Positions 26,229 through 35,883 of a stretch of 64,000 nucleotides of DNA are shown in pieces. A program made the translations under genes and the position numbers. This DNA is from JAFGQU01 sp964483625 (lineage in GTDB: Bacteria > Omnitrophota > Gorgyraeia > Duberdicusellales > 4484-171). The stretch covers positions 1 to 64,000 of the forward strand of contig CAZABB010000001.1 in NCBI GenBank assembly GCA_964483625.1. The letters run 5' to 3'. Position 1 is the stretch's first letter. Every line of letters starts with the position of its first letter. The notes beneath the pieces were generated by a model, which saw only the letters and a program-made list of their open reading frames with translations, ran no database searches and was not told the DNA's origin.

Positions 26229-27110
26229 ATGATCTCGGTTATTATCCCCACACACAATAGGAAAAACTTGCTCAAACAATGCGTGCGAAGCGTCCTCCGG
26301 CAGGACTTCCCTTCCCATGGATATGAAATCATCGTAATTGATGACGGTTCCCGGGACGATACGGAAGTTTTTCTTAAAAAAGCCAGCCGGCACATAAAGA
26401 ATCTTTCTTACCATCGTAATCCGGTCAATCAAGGGCGGTCTTCGGCCCGAAACAAGGGCATCGACCTGGCACGAGGAGAAATCATTGCTTTCACCGACGA
26501 TGATTGCGTTCTTCCCCGCGAGTGGCTGTCCGGCATTATACAAACGTTCCAGCGCCACCCCGATGCCGCAGCCGTGGGAGGCAGTATTATAAACCCGAGC
26601 CTGTCGCCGGCAAGCTGGGCGGAGTACATTTTGATCTTTTCGGCATGGTTTCCCGTCGGCAGGGAACGCTCGGTACGAAACATCCCCACGTGTAACGTCG
26701 CCTATCGTAAAATCTGCATAGAGGGATTGCTGTTTTCCTTAGAAGGAAAGAACTTGAATTATCGTGATACGCTTTTAAATTTTACACTTTCAAAAAAAGG
26801 TGGTAGATTAATATTTAACCCCCGTCTGCCTGTGTACCACTATCGCTGGCATGCGACTTATTCCTTCAACGATTTTCTTGAAACCCAGCGCAAACAGGCC
26901 CGCGGATTTATCTGGGAAGGGTATGAATTCCACGGAAGAGCGGGGAAACTGTTGATACGGTTTCGTTTCCTTAATTTTTTATATCCGGCCTTAATCTTTG
27001 CCTTGGTGAGATGTTTGCGTCGTAAAAAGTATACCTTAATGTTTTTTAAGACCTGTATTCTTATGCTCAAAGGTGAACAGGAAAAGGCCAGAATAATATC
27101 GTCATGGTAG
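26229..27110 (+). CDS. Family 2 glycosyltransferase
   Basis: The protein has 293 residues from ATG 26229, four bases after the upstream stop; ATG 26193 would add 12 residues and overlap the GT4 gene. The GT-A pattern is MISVIIPTHNRKNLLKQC, IIVIDDGSRDDTEV and AFTDDDCVLPREW. The C-terminal region has LETQRKQARGF and hydrophobic segments (FLNFLYPALIFALV), suggesting membrane attachment. Donor and acceptor are unknown. It overlaps the next GT2 gene by seven bases. Confidence 0.9.
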   Translation: MISVIIPTHNRKNLLKQCVRSVLRQDFPSHGYEIIVIDDGSRDDTEVFLKKASRHIKNLSYHRNPVNQGRSSARNKGIDLARGEIIAFTDDDCVLPREWLSGIIQTFQRHPDAAAVGGSIINPSLSPASWAEYILIFSAWFPVGRERSVRNIPTCNVAYRKICIEGLLFSLEGKNLNYRDTLLNFTLSKKGGRLIFNPRLPVYHYRWHATYSFNDFLETQRKQARGFIWEGYEFHGRAGKLLIRFRFLNFLYPALIFALVRCLRRKKYTLMFFKTCILMLKGEQEKARIISSW

Positions 27111-28018
27111 CGCAAGGTAAAAATACCGTCCGGGTTTCAATCATTATTCCCCTGTTCAATGGCGAAAACACCATTGAAGAATGTATGTCTTCTCTACGTT
27201 CCTTACAGTATCCGCATCCGTACGAAATCATCATTATAGATAATAATTCCAGCGACAGGTCGGTGGAGAAAATCAAACCGTATGTGAATGGACATACCGT
27301 CCGGCTATATTCGGAAAGAAAACAGGGATCCTATGCGGCGCGCAACAAAGGCATCCGGCTGGCTCGCGGCGCATTCATCGCTTTTACCGACGCCGATTGC
27401 ATTGTGCAAAAAGACTGGCTCACCAATATCACCAAAAGACTGGAAGAACATACGGTAGGAGGGGTGGGAGGAAAAATCGTACCATACCGGCCCGAAACGG
27501 ACCTGGAACGGTTTGGTGACAAGTACATATTCAACGAAGAAAAGAAACCATTTCCTTACCTCGGTACCGGAAACTGCGTTTTTCGCAAAGATGTCCTGTG
27601 GGAACTGCACTTATTTGACGAACGATTTCTCTCGGGAGGCGACGTCGATCTCAGTTTAAGGATTCAGAAACAGGGGTATCGATTATTGTATCAGCCCGAC
27701 GCGGTAATTTGCCATAAACACCGGACATCCCTGAAAGCCTTTTTCTGTCAATATTATACGTACGGTAAAGGGTGGAAGATATTGAGAGGGAAATGGGGAA
27801 CTCAGAGCTCATTATTTCGTAATGTCCACGGATATCGCAAAGGCATGTATGCGCTCTATCATGTCTTACATTTTTTACTGTTATATCCCTATCTTCACCT
27901 GAGGCGAAAAAAGGTTACGTGGGAAGATAGAATGAATGTATTTTCCCAACTTTACCTGGCGATACAGGATGGAGCATTTTTTCTGGGATACACGTATATT
28001 CCCGTATCCCGTCCGTAA
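27104..28018 (+). CDS. Family 2 glycosyltransferase
   Basis: The protein has 304 residues. The core motifs are VSIIIPLFNGENTIEEC, IIIDNNSSDRSVEK and AFTDADCIVQKDW. GTGNCVFRKDVLWEL and SGGDVDLSLRIQKQGY are the acceptor-side ED-like motifs. The C-terminus ends in membrane-like and basic stretches. It is similar in design to the preceding gene but clearly diverged, so the two probably add different sugars. The radical SAM gene follows after seven bases. Confidence 0.9.
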   Translation: MVAQGKNTVRVSIIIPLFNGENTIEECMSSLRSLQYPHPYEIIIIDNNSSDRSVEKIKPYVNGHTVRLYSERKQGSYAARNKGIRLARGAFIAFTDADCIVQKDWLTNITKRLEEHTVGGVGGKIVPYRPETDLERFGDKYIFNEEKKPFPYLGTGNCVFRKDVLWELHLFDERFLSGGDVDLSLRIQKQGYRLLYQPDAVICHKHRTSLKAFFCQYYTYGKGWKILRGKWGTQSSLFRNVHGYRKGMYALYHVLHFLLLYPYLHLRRKKVTWEDRMNVFSQLYLAIQDGAFFLGYTYIPVSRP

Positions 28019-28025
28019 AACCCTG

Positions 28026-29135
28026 ATGATGAAGAACTATCGCCACATGATCCAGCGCATAAAAATCATCGGAGGAATTCTCAATTCACGCATTCCCTTT
28101 ACCGGACCGATGGCCTGCATGATCGCTCTTACCGATGCGTGTAATATCCAATGTTCTTTCTGTCCGGTCCATTCAAGTTTTCTGACCGAAGAGCGAAAGA
28201 ATAAGTTTAGGGATTCATTTGGCCTGGAGGAATTAAAATCACTCCTGCGTCAGTTAAGAGATCTTCACGTATGTAAATTATTTTTTGCCGGGCGGGGAGA
28301 ACCGTTTTCCTATCCTTACATAAGAGAAACTCTGGATTATTGTCGGCATCTGGGCTTAGAGACCAATTTTACTACCAATGGGACATTGATTGACTCTTCT
28401 CTAATGCAGGATCTTATTCGGCTGGGAGTAAAAGAATTGAATGTGAGCATATGCGCAGGGAGTCCGGAACATTATGTACGGGTCCATCCTCATACCAGCG
28501 AAGAAACATTCTTGCGCATAAAAGGATGGCTGCATGACAGCCTAAGGTTCAAACGACGCCCCCGCATCGTCATTACGAATATTATATGCAACAAGAATAG
28601 CGATGATATCGAGAACATGGTTCGACTTGCCAAAGAAGCAAGGGCCCAGGAAGTACGGTTTGAACCGGTTCAGCTATTCGACTACATCAAAGAAGACCTG
28701 CGATTATCGCCGCCGCAAAAGTCAACCCTTTTAGCATCATCACCGCGCATTTCCACCCTTCTGAGAACATACCGGTTAAAAAGCAACTTCTCCGACATGT
28801 TAAAAAGACTAACCCATGACGTGCGGGGAGAAGGAAGATACAATTATCTGGCGGGAAAAATATCGTGTTACCAGGGATGGTTAACGTGTGGGATATTAGC
28901 ATCGGGAGACGTCATATTTTGCTGTGAATCAACCCGCCACATCATCGGAAACATCTACCGGTCTCCCTTTAAGGAAATATGGTTCTCAGCCGAATATAAC
29001 ACATTGCGACACAAAGCGCTCACTCAGGGCTGCATCTATCCGGACAAACGGCAAACAAGCTGTTTTTACGCACTACAAAATTTAATGCTGCACAGATGTC
29101 TCCGCGTGCCGGAAGCCGTACGAAAAAATGTTTGA
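28026..29135 (+). CDS. Radical SAM protein with twitch/SPASM-like C-terminus
   Basis: The protein has 369 residues from ATG 28026, just after the GT2 stop; an open frame back to 27936 lies inside the GT2 gene. The ligands are C39, C43 and C46 (CNIQCSFC). The SAM-binding segment reads FAGRGEPFSYP, with GRGE instead of GGE. C-terminal cysteines are ISCYQGWLTCG, VIFCCEST, GCIYPD and TSCFYAL around IGNIY. It overlaps the deacetylase gene by eight bases. The substrate is unknown. Confidence 0.86.
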   Translation: MMKNYRHMIQRIKIIGGILNSRIPFTGPMACMIALTDACNIQCSFCPVHSSFLTEERKNKFRDSFGLEELKSLLRQLRDLHVCKLFFAGRGEPFSYPYIRETLDYCRHLGLETNFTTNGTLIDSSLMQDLIRLGVKELNVSICAGSPEHYVRVHPHTSEETFLRIKGWLHDSLRFKRRPRIVITNIICNKNSDDIENMVRLAKEARAQEVRFEPVQLFDYIKEDLRLSPPQKSTLLASSPRISTLLRTYRLKSNFSDMLKRLTHDVRGEGRYNYLAGKISCYQGWLTCGILASGDVIFCCESTRHIIGNIYRSPFKEIWFSAEYNTLRHKALTQGCIYPDKRQTSCFYALQNLMLHRCLRVPEAVRKNV

Positions 29136-29901
29136 TTGGATACCACGGCCTTTTATAACGAAAATCGATAAAAGCAATTTTATCGTTCCGGCAATTTCAT
29201 ACCATGAAATTTCGCTACGGGCCGTCTCTTCTCCCTGGGTAACCTCTCTTTCTTCATTCAAAGAACAGATGTATTACCTGAAGAGCATGAAAGTCCATAC
29301 ACTTTCGGTATCTCAATTTTATCGTTACTTCACACACTCTTTACCTATCCCCCCTCTTTCGCTAATCATTACCTTTGACGACGGCTGGAAAGGACAATAT
29401 GATTACGCCTTTCCTCTCCTAGGGGAACTTCGTTTTAATGCCACTTTTTACATCCCGTCGGGATGCATCGAAAAGAATTTCCGCGTGGCGGAATATGGTG
29501 AAGGCATTATGAATTGGGAACATATCCTTGAACTATCCCGCCAGGGGTTCGATATCCAGGCCCATTCTTCATCGCATCGGAACCTGACTTCTCTATCCAG
29601 GGAGGAATTAGAAAAAGAAACCTCCGGCGCCGGACAGGTAATCGAGCAGAAAACTCACAAAAAAGTCGTTCATTTTGCTTGTCCGTATGACGCCGACGAC
29701 GAGAATCTTGAATTAACACTGGTCCGTCATGGCTACGAAACCATCGCGTCACCGCCGTTTCCTACATACCGCCCCCCTTCCGATCTTTTGAGAATAACCC
29801 GATACCATATCCGTTCCGGCAGAGGAATGAACACGCTCAAAAATCTGATTTCCTATGCGAGACAGCGACGCTTCGGTAACATCAGGCATGCTGCCGGATA
29901 A
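29128..29901 (+). CDS. Polysaccharide deacetylase (NodB/CE4 family)
   Basis: The protein has 257 residues. Motif 1 is ITFDDGWKGQY with the catalytic and metal-binding aspartates. Motif 2 is QAHSSSHRNL, giving HSSSH, and ACPYD continues the fold. No signal peptide is visible, so it is probably cytoplasmic and would deacetylate a lipid-linked or nucleotide-linked amino sugar, as in glycolipid assembly (inference). It ends operon C. The 25 bases before the convergent gene at 29927 contain no hairpin terminator that I can see. Confidence 0.88.
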   Translation: MFDWIPRPFITKIDKSNFIVPAISYHEISLRAVSSPWVTSLSSFKEQMYYLKSMKVHTLSVSQFYRYFTHSLPIPPLSLIITFDDGWKGQYDYAFPLLGELRFNATFYIPSGCIEKNFRVAEYGEGIMNWEHILELSRQGFDIQAHSSSHRNLTSLSREELEKETSGAGQVIEQKTHKKVVHFACPYDADDENLELTLVRHGYETIASPPFPTYRPPSDLLRITRYHIRSGRGMNTLKNLISYARQRRFGNIRHAAG

Positions 29902-29926
29902 AACAATCGGGGAGATAACGATTTTC

Positions 29927-31027
29927 TCACTGTAAACGCAGCGTCGTACTCAAACTGACGGGACACCGGCGACAATAATTCATTCTTCTTTTACGGAAAT
30001 GACGGAAGCGCGCCGAATGCCAAATGGTATCCAAGTCTTCATCAAATAAATTGCCGAGAACCGGATGTTGTGTGAAATCAACGGCCGGACAAGGAGCAAC
30101 GTCTCCATTCTTTAAAATCAACGCAAAGGAGCAGGGGAGGTCACAGAATAGAGAAGGCTCTATATGCTGTAAATACACACCTCGGGAAAAACTTTCGGGA
30201 GAACTCAGGCGGAAATCGTATATATTTTTAATCTTCTTGGTATTAAACTTCCTGTCCCGCGGCTTTATCCCGGGAAAATCCCGGAGACAAACATGAATCT
30301 GTTCGCTTATATGCGTACGAAAATGCCGGATTTGCTGCATATCGAGAAGGAAACGATCTTGTCCAAAATCGTATTCAATATAATCGATATCCAGAGAATC
30401 ACAGCCCAGCGTTTTCGCCAGCGTAATCATCCCGGGGACATCCTGAAAGGTATACCGGGAGAGGATCATCCGTATGCCGACTTCGATATTTTGCCCCGGA
30501 AGCCTCTTCAACCGAACCAGAGCCTTGATGCCATGCACAGCTTTATCATACAACCCCACACATCTTCGCAGATCATCGTGGATATCCCTATGAGGGCTAT
30601 CGATAGAGACAATAAACCGATCCACACCTTTTTCCACTAAACACTGCGCCAAAACCTCATCAAGTAAACCGCCGTTGGTATTGAGCGTAACGTCCATGGC
30701 TCGCTCCTTTATTTCCTCTACTATGACGGAAAGCTTTTCGTACAACAACGGCTCGCCGCCGCTTAGAATAACTTCTTTACACTTCAAGCGTACTAACGCA
30801 TCAAATAACTTAACATAATCATTAATCTCCATTTTCCTGTCCGCATTCTTACTGCGATAATGCTCTCTTCGTGCCGTACACGCCCCGCAACGGGCAAAAC
30901 AATTCTCCTCTATTTTTAAAACGACCCTTTTTAACTTCGATTGACAACACTTCCATTTCACATTCGTTATCTTAGAATGAGAGAAAAGAACGCGCATTGT
31001 ATGCAGACGAGATAGGATACTGTTCAT
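29927..31027 (-). CDS. Radical SAM/SPASM-type protein
   Basis: The protein has 366 residues. The ligands are C43, C47 and C50 (CFARCGAC), and LSGGEPLLYEK is the GGE motif. C-terminal cysteines are DLPCSF, VAPCPA and YCRRCPV, with LGNLF and TIWHS between them, sufficient for an auxiliary cluster. An extra CC pair at about 27-28 precedes the barrel. The start overlaps the stop of the GT2 gene (ATGA). It resembles SPASM enzymes that act on peptides or small sugars, but nothing specifies the substrate. Confidence 0.86.
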   Translation of the reverse strand: MNSILSRLHTMRVLFSHSKITNVKWKCCQSKLKRVVLKIEENCFARCGACTARREHYRSKNADRKMEINDYVKLFDALVRLKCKEVILSGGEPLLYEKLSVIVEEIKERAMDVTLNTNGGLLDEVLAQCLVEKGVDRFIVSIDSPHRDIHDDLRRCVGLYDKAVHGIKALVRLKRLPGQNIEVGIRMILSRYTFQDVPGMITLAKTLGCDSLDIDYIEYDFGQDRFLLDMQQIRHFRTHISEQIHVCLRDFPGIKPRDRKFNTKKIKNIYDFRLSSPESFSRGVYLQHIEPSLFCDLPCSFALILKNGDVAPCPAVDFTQHPVLGNLFDEDLDTIWHSARFRHFRKRRMNYCRRCPVSLSTTLRLQ

Positions 31028-32058
31028 AATCTATGGTCGTGGGGTTTTTTCCATCTTTCAGGCATATACCGTATTTTTTGCCACAGCACATGGACGCCAC
31101 AGAATAGGAATCCCAATCCATAACTGATATGTGTGAGGGGGAAAAGAAAAATGAGCAAAGGGGTCACTACTACGTCCTTTTTTTCCCATGTAATTGCCGC
31201 AGTGAATACCAGAAGAAATGCACTATAGAGATAGAATGGAATAAGAAACCATACATTTCTATAAAAAGGAAGAAAGACGGCATATCCGACGAACAGGCTT
31301 GGCAGAAAGAAGATGCCGGAAAAAATATCGGGCAGATATATCATGGTTTGAAACCTTCCCTTTCCGTACCTGTATATTTGCGAACAATAGGCTGCTATAT
31401 TTGCCCGCCGACAATGATACACGACGAGATGAGGAACAAAAAGGGCACGGAATCCTCTCTGATACAACTGGTGTAATAAAAGATTCTCCTCCGCACATAC
31501 CAGATCTTCGTTGAAATAGATGAGGGTACGTTCAAATACATCCATCCTTATCGCAAGATTGCATAATATTAAACTTCGCTCCGTTACCACTTTCTCCTGG
31601 CCGTATCCTTTATATCGCTGACTCATTTGATATGTGCCGAAAAATGAGCTTAAAACGTACCCCTGACACTGCTGAAAACGACTGCTCACCGGTGGAGTTA
31701 GATTGGGGCCGCCGACAATATGAATATCCGGGTGTTGTTCGAATTTTTCGATTAAGAGTTGTAACGTATCCACCCCAATCACCACATCGTCATCTATAAA
31801 GTAGGCAATCCGCCCTCTTGCCATTTTCAACGCCCGGTTTCGGGCGCAACCCTTTGTCGTTTCATGAAGAATATGGATATGTATATTCTTTTTCTCCCTG
31901 AAACGACGGGAAATACTCTGAAGTAACAATCTGTTGTTATTCACAAGCACAATCACTTCACAATCAGAAAACCGGGCCGCCTCGGTGATACTTTGCAAGC
32001 AAGTGTTGACAGAATTACTGTCTTTAGAAAAAGGGACGATTACCGAAATTACGCACAT
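31024..32058 (-). CDS. Family 2 glycosyltransferase, membrane-anchored
   Basis: The protein has 344 residues. The GT-A start is MCVISVIVPFSKDSNSV, with VIVLVNNN and the DxD-type motif YFIDDDVVIG. CAEENLLLHQLYQRG and QIYRYGKGR follow. The C-terminal ~90 residues hold two to three membrane segments (FLPSLFVGYAVFLPF, IPFYLYSAFLLVFTAA, LLIFLFPLTHISYGL). It lies between a radical SAM gene (ATGA coupled) and a GT39-type gene (three-base gap), so these probably act on the same product. Confidence 0.88.
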   Translation of the reverse strand: MCVISVIVPFSKDSNSVNTCLQSITEAARFSDCEVIVLVNNNRLLLQSISRRFREKKNIHIHILHETTKGCARNRALKMARGRIAYFIDDDVVIGVDTLQLLIEKFEQHPDIHIVGGPNLTPPVSSRFQQCQGYVLSSFFGTYQMSQRYKGYGQEKVVTERSLILCNLAIRMDVFERTLIYFNEDLVCAEENLLLHQLYQRGFRALFVPHLVVYHCRRANIAAYCSQIYRYGKGRFQTMIYLPDIFSGIFFLPSLFVGYAVFLPFYRNVWFLIPFYLYSAFLLVFTAAITWEKKDVVVTPLLIFLFPLTHISYGLGFLFCGVHVLWQKIRYMPERWKKPHDHRL

Positions 32059-32061
32059 AGA

Positions 32062-33843
32062 TTATTTTTTCCGGCCGTCCGAATTCAACAATACATACAC
32101 AATGACTTTTATGCGGCCGAAATCCTTTTTTTCCACTCGAGTAAAATGTGAATCGAAATATGCGAGAAAATCATGATTCTGCGCCCAGGATGTATATATA
32201 ACATATATTTTTCTGGGTATAAGGATATTGCCAGCTGTTTCGAAATGATATTTTTCAAGAAAATTACGCAACGATGCAGTCCTGTCGGTATCATACACAT
32301 CAGGATGCAATTCTCTGATGAAAGAATGAAGAGCTTCTTGCTTCACCGGAGAAAGCCATCGATCTAGATCCGAGTATAGGCGCCAGTTCCCGCCTATTTC
32401 CTGCTTCAGATCTTCTTCTGAAGCGAATTCGAACGAAATTGCCTCCAGTAAAGTGTATAGTTTCTCGAAGCCGAGGGTCCTGGTTTTTATTTCTTTTCGT
32501 GCCTTTTCGTTGAAATTATACCATAAGGAACGCACCTGATTATCGGGAAATACGACTATTCGATCGCCGGAAGAGAGATGTTGATCGATCAAATATCCAC
32601 TCACGGCTTTCCATGGCATTTTTGTCTGCCGGTGATAAATCTGGTTCAACGCCGGGATCATTAAAAGCATAATGCATAGAAGGATCCCGACAAAAAGACG
32701 GGAATTCTTTATGCCGTATATACCTCTGGCGATGAGGATATCAAACGCGGGGAGAACGATGAGAAAATGCCGGATGGTATGAATAGGAAATACCAATATT
32801 GAAAAACCGTATGCTGTTACGATGGGAAACATAAGCCACAGGATGAGAAAAAATACGCTTCCCGGGTCGGTGAATAGGCTTTTTTTCCTCTTTTTCTGAC
32901 TTTCGCAGTCATCCGGTACAGAAATGGATCCCGCCGGCTTCAGACTAGAGAGCAGACCAAAACCACCGATGATAAAGAAAATAAAGATGAGATAGTGCGG
33001 CAGGATAAGAGAAGAAAAATCCATAAGGAAATCCTCCCCTCCCCATCCATAATGTTGTCCTCCGTAAACAAAGGTTTTCCATAAATTCAGAAGAGTATGC
33101 TGACGGATCCCTCCCTCCATATTCATCCATGACAATATCCCCTTGATACGATCAAAATTGCAGAAAGTGAAAACAAGATATGGAAGACAGGGGAAGACAA
33201 CACCAATATTGACGAGGATCCATCTGAGCCGATACCGCCGTATTTTAAAAATAAAGAATATATTTAAAAAAGCCAGAATAAAAAATCCATAGAAATGGGC
33301 ATTGAGAAGAAGAAAAGCACAAAGAGAAAAATAAATATAATCCCGCCAAAGGTGGCCGTCCTGCACGATTCGTAAAAAGAATAAAGCCGTAAGCAGAGTC
33401 AGAAAGGTCGCAAATACGAACGCCCCGATTTCCTGGGAGTAAAAAATATGGAAGGGGGATATAGCGAGCAAAAAAGCACTGAGTATCCCCGTTTTCTCCC
33501 CGTAAAGCCGACGGGCCACACAGTATATGAGAAATAAAGAAAACGTGCCGTAGAGGACGGAAGATATCCGCAGCGCCACGATGTTTTCTCCCCAGAAATT
33601 GATCCAGATTCTTAAAAAATTCTTATATAAAGGAGGGAAGGTGTCCCAAGCAAAAAAATACTCAAAAACATCGGGAATGCTCCGAGTCGCTCTCCATATA
33701 AGGCTGGCTTCATCGTACCAGACACTTTCACTGCCCAGAGCATACGTACGTAAGAGGAATCCCCCGCATAGAATCCCCGCAAGAAAAAGGAACTTACGCA
33801 GGGAGAGAGATGAATTTTTTTTCAAATTTTCGCATTTCATCAT
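32062..33843 (-). CDS. GT39-type (PMT/ArnT-like) membrane glycosyltransferase
   Basis: The protein has 593 residues. After the first membrane segment (FLFLAGILCGGFLLRTY) comes SVWYDEA with the acidic pair D44-E45, and later FPPLYKNF. About ten membrane segments follow, then a soluble C-terminal domain of ~180 residues. It has the same family layout as 14412-16004, but the sequences are well diverged. The expected donor is a polyprenyl-phosphate sugar and the active site faces outside the cytoplasmic membrane. It overlaps the adjacent GT2 gene by 50 bases. Confidence 0.88.
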   Translation of the reverse strand: MMKCENLKKNSSLSLRKFLFLAGILCGGFLLRTYALGSESVWYDEASLIWRATRSIPDVFEYFFAWDTFPPLYKNFLRIWINFWGENIVALRISSVLYGTFSLFLIYCVARRLYGEKTGILSAFLLAISPFHIFYSQEIGAFVFATFLTLLTALFFLRIVQDGHLWRDYIYFSLCAFLLLNAHFYGFFILAFLNIFFIFKIRRYRLRWILVNIGVVFPCLPYLVFTFCNFDRIKGILSWMNMEGGIRQHTLLNLWKTFVYGGQHYGWGGEDFLMDFSSLILPHYLIFIFFIIGGFGLLSSLKPAGSISVPDDCESQKKRKKSLFTDPGSVFFLILWLMFPIVTAYGFSILVFPIHTIRHFLIVLPAFDILIARGIYGIKNSRLFVGILLCIMLLMIPALNQIYHRQTKMPWKAVSGYLIDQHLSSGDRIVVFPDNQVRSLWYNFNEKARKEIKTRTLGFEKLYTLLEAISFEFASEEDLKQEIGGNWRLYSDLDRWLSPVKQEALHSFIRELHPDVYDTDRTASLRNFLEKYHFETAGNILIPRKIYVIYTSWAQNHDFLAYFDSHFTRVEKKDFGRIKVIVYVLLNSDGRKK

Positions 33844-34807
33844 CGGACAGAAAATTTCTATTCCGGCACCGCACCGTTTCCCGGGCCTGAGTAATATTCC
33901 AGCCGTAGGCCCGTAGATACGCGGTTATTTTTGATCCTTCCTGAGTATACCCCCTCGCCTGGAATGTTTTTTCTTCTCTGCCTTCTATCCATATCTTTAT
34001 ACGGTATAATCGATATTTTACCATACCGTATATTTTACCCAGATCATATATCCATATCCAACACATACACAGGATACTGTGATTCTTTATCAGGAATCGC
34101 ATCCTGTTACGAGTCACATAATAAAATCTATTTTCCTCCTCCTCTTCGGAGCTGAAGGTGTGAAGCGCTCCGGTACGAGAAGTGATGAAATTCCTATACC
34201 CTCTTCTCTGCAACCTATAGCCGAAATCTTTATCTTCGGAAGGATATACGAAATACGGATCAAATCCTCCCGCTTCTAAAACTCTCTTCTTTTCTACCAT
34301 GCAATTACTCGTGGGGACATACGTGCATTGCCGATTCGTTTCCCCGCGTCCGCCTTCCACATTAACATATGTATCCAAGGAATCTCCTCCCCGCGTTACA
34401 TTGACGCCATGAACCTGAAGAAGGGCCCCGGCGACGAAAAACGCCTCCCCTCCGACTTCAGCCGTACTATGATGTTTACGCAACCACGCCACCATATTCT
34501 CTATCATCTCTGTGCAGATCAATTCCGTATCACTGTCAAGGAAAAGAAGGTATTGACCGCGGGACTTTATGATCCCCCTGTTTCGCGAATAGGAGGGACC
34601 GTACCTGTATTTATTCCTGTATATGACAACTTCAGAGAAGGCCGCTGCGATATATTGGGACGTCCCGTCTTCGCTATGGTCATCAACCACTATGATCTCG
34701 CTCTGCCGATACGACTGCTGTTTCACAGAAGCGATACACCTGCCCAGCAGATACTTTCTATTTAATGTAACGACGATAACCGAAACCAATCCTTCAACGT
34801 ATTCCAT
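33794..34807 (-). CDS. Family 2 glycosyltransferase
   Basis: The protein has 337 residues. The start at ATG 34807 is chosen because a strong GGGGAGGAG site precedes it; the frame is open for 24 more codons to 34879. The motifs are VSVIVVTLNRKYLLGRC, IIVVDDHSEDGTSQY, LLFLDSDTELI and YPSEDKDFGYRLQRRG. The C-terminal third is basic, with a hydrophobic patch. It is a likely inverting transferase acting before or with the GT39-type enzyme next to it. It overlaps the radical SAM gene upstream by 46 bases. Confidence 0.89.
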   Translation of the reverse strand: MEYVEGLVSVIVVTLNRKYLLGRCIASVKQQSYRQSEIIVVDDHSEDGTSQYIAAAFSEVVIYRNKYRYGPSYSRNRGIIKSRGQYLLFLDSDTELICTEMIENMVAWLRKHHSTAEVGGEAFFVAGALLQVHGVNVTRGGDSLDTYVNVEGGRGETNRQCTYVPTSNCMVEKKRVLEAGGFDPYFVYPSEDKDFGYRLQRRGYRNFITSRTGALHTFSSEEEEENRFYYVTRNRMRFLIKNHSILCMCWIWIYDLGKIYGMVKYRLYRIKIWIEGREEKTFQARGYTQEGSKITAYLRAYGWNITQARETVRCRNRNFLSDDEMRKFEKKFISLPA

Positions 34808-35838
34808 ACACGAATCTCCTCCCCGTAAAACCGGAAACGATTCCTTATCAGCGAATGAAGATATACTCCCTGGGCACAACGGCAGTTCTTTGTCTCTTTG
34901 AGGGTTAATTTTGCCGCATCCGTCCCCATTATTTCGGAAAACGTGTGAGCCTTCAAGTTGCCTACCGGACGGATGAACTCACACAGACTCATGTCTCCGT
35001 TGGGAAAAATCACTATGGTATCCAGACGGGCCCGGCAGGCACGAGTAAGTTTTCCTTCCATCAACCTTAGATAGAGCTCATTCCTGATTCTGTCTTCTTT
35101 TGTCCAGAACCGAAATCCTGATTTTCCGGATAAAGACTCCAGCCTCCGCAGGAAGCTTTCGTATTCGGGAATGGATAAAAACAGGTCGCGACGAAGAACG
35201 GTCAGATCACGCAACAGGGATATGTCGGCGTGAAAGACGGAAACATCGGCACTTTTCAAGGGAGAAAATTTTGCTCTGACCTTTTTCTTTCCCAGATAGC
35301 GAACCACGTTATCTATATCAGTATAGTTTGCCTTCATAACCGGGAAGCATACGGTAACACGGAGATTTTTATAGCGGCGTCTGAGCTGAACCAACCGGTC
35401 CAGAGTACGATCCATCTGTAAAAATGAATCACCCACTCCGCTTATTTTATTATGTACCTTTTCCGTCCCCAAGAGAGAGACCTGAATGAACATGGTATTA
35501 CGGGGAAAATCTTCCATAACGTTCCTTACGGTTTCCTCAACCCGGCGAGGGAAATATCCGTTGGTATTAATTTCGATCGTTCTGGCTCCCGTGCCTGCGA
35601 GGAAATGCTTACAGATGGCAGAGATATCCGTCCGTACAAAAGGTTCGCCTCCCGTTAAACTTACGAACCTCACCCGGGGCAGCGCCCGAATTATTTTCTT
35701 AATATCTTCCCTAGGAGGATTGAACCCACCCAGCTGTTTTTGATAAAAACAGTGGATGCACCGGCAGGCACATTGATTTGTGACGTAAAAAATCACATCC
35801 TTGGGACGATGTATCCAAAATTTCTTCAACACCTTCAT
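34762..35838 (-). CDS. Radical SAM protein with twitch/SPASM-like C-terminus
   Basis: The protein has 358 residues from ATG 35838; a TTG at 35883, directly after the upstream stop, would add 15 residues. The ligands are C23, C27 and C30 in CACRCIHC, with an extra cysteine at 25. LTGGEPFVRTD is the GGE motif. C-terminal cysteines are RACRARLD, MSLCEF and NCRCAQG, around VGNLK. No full SPASM set is present. It overlaps the GT2 gene downstream by 46 bases. Confidence 0.85.
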   Translation of the reverse strand: MKVLKKFWIHRPKDVIFYVTNQCACRCIHCFYQKQLGGFNPPREDIKKIIRALPRVRFVSLTGGEPFVRTDISAICKHFLAGTGARTIEINTNGYFPRRVEETVRNVMEDFPRNTMFIQVSLLGTEKVHNKISGVGDSFLQMDRTLDRLVQLRRRYKNLRVTVCFPVMKANYTDIDNVVRYLGKKKVRAKFSPLKSADVSVFHADISLLRDLTVLRRDLFLSIPEYESFLRRLESLSGKSGFRFWTKEDRIRNELYLRLMEGKLTRACRARLDTIVIFPNGDMSLCEFIRPVGNLKAHTFSEIMGTDAAKLTLKETKNCRCAQGVYLHSLIRNRFRFYGEEIRVWNTLKDWFRLSSLH

Positions 35839-35883
35839 CGTGAAACGAAAACACCGCAGATGCCTCTTTGGGAAAAATGACAA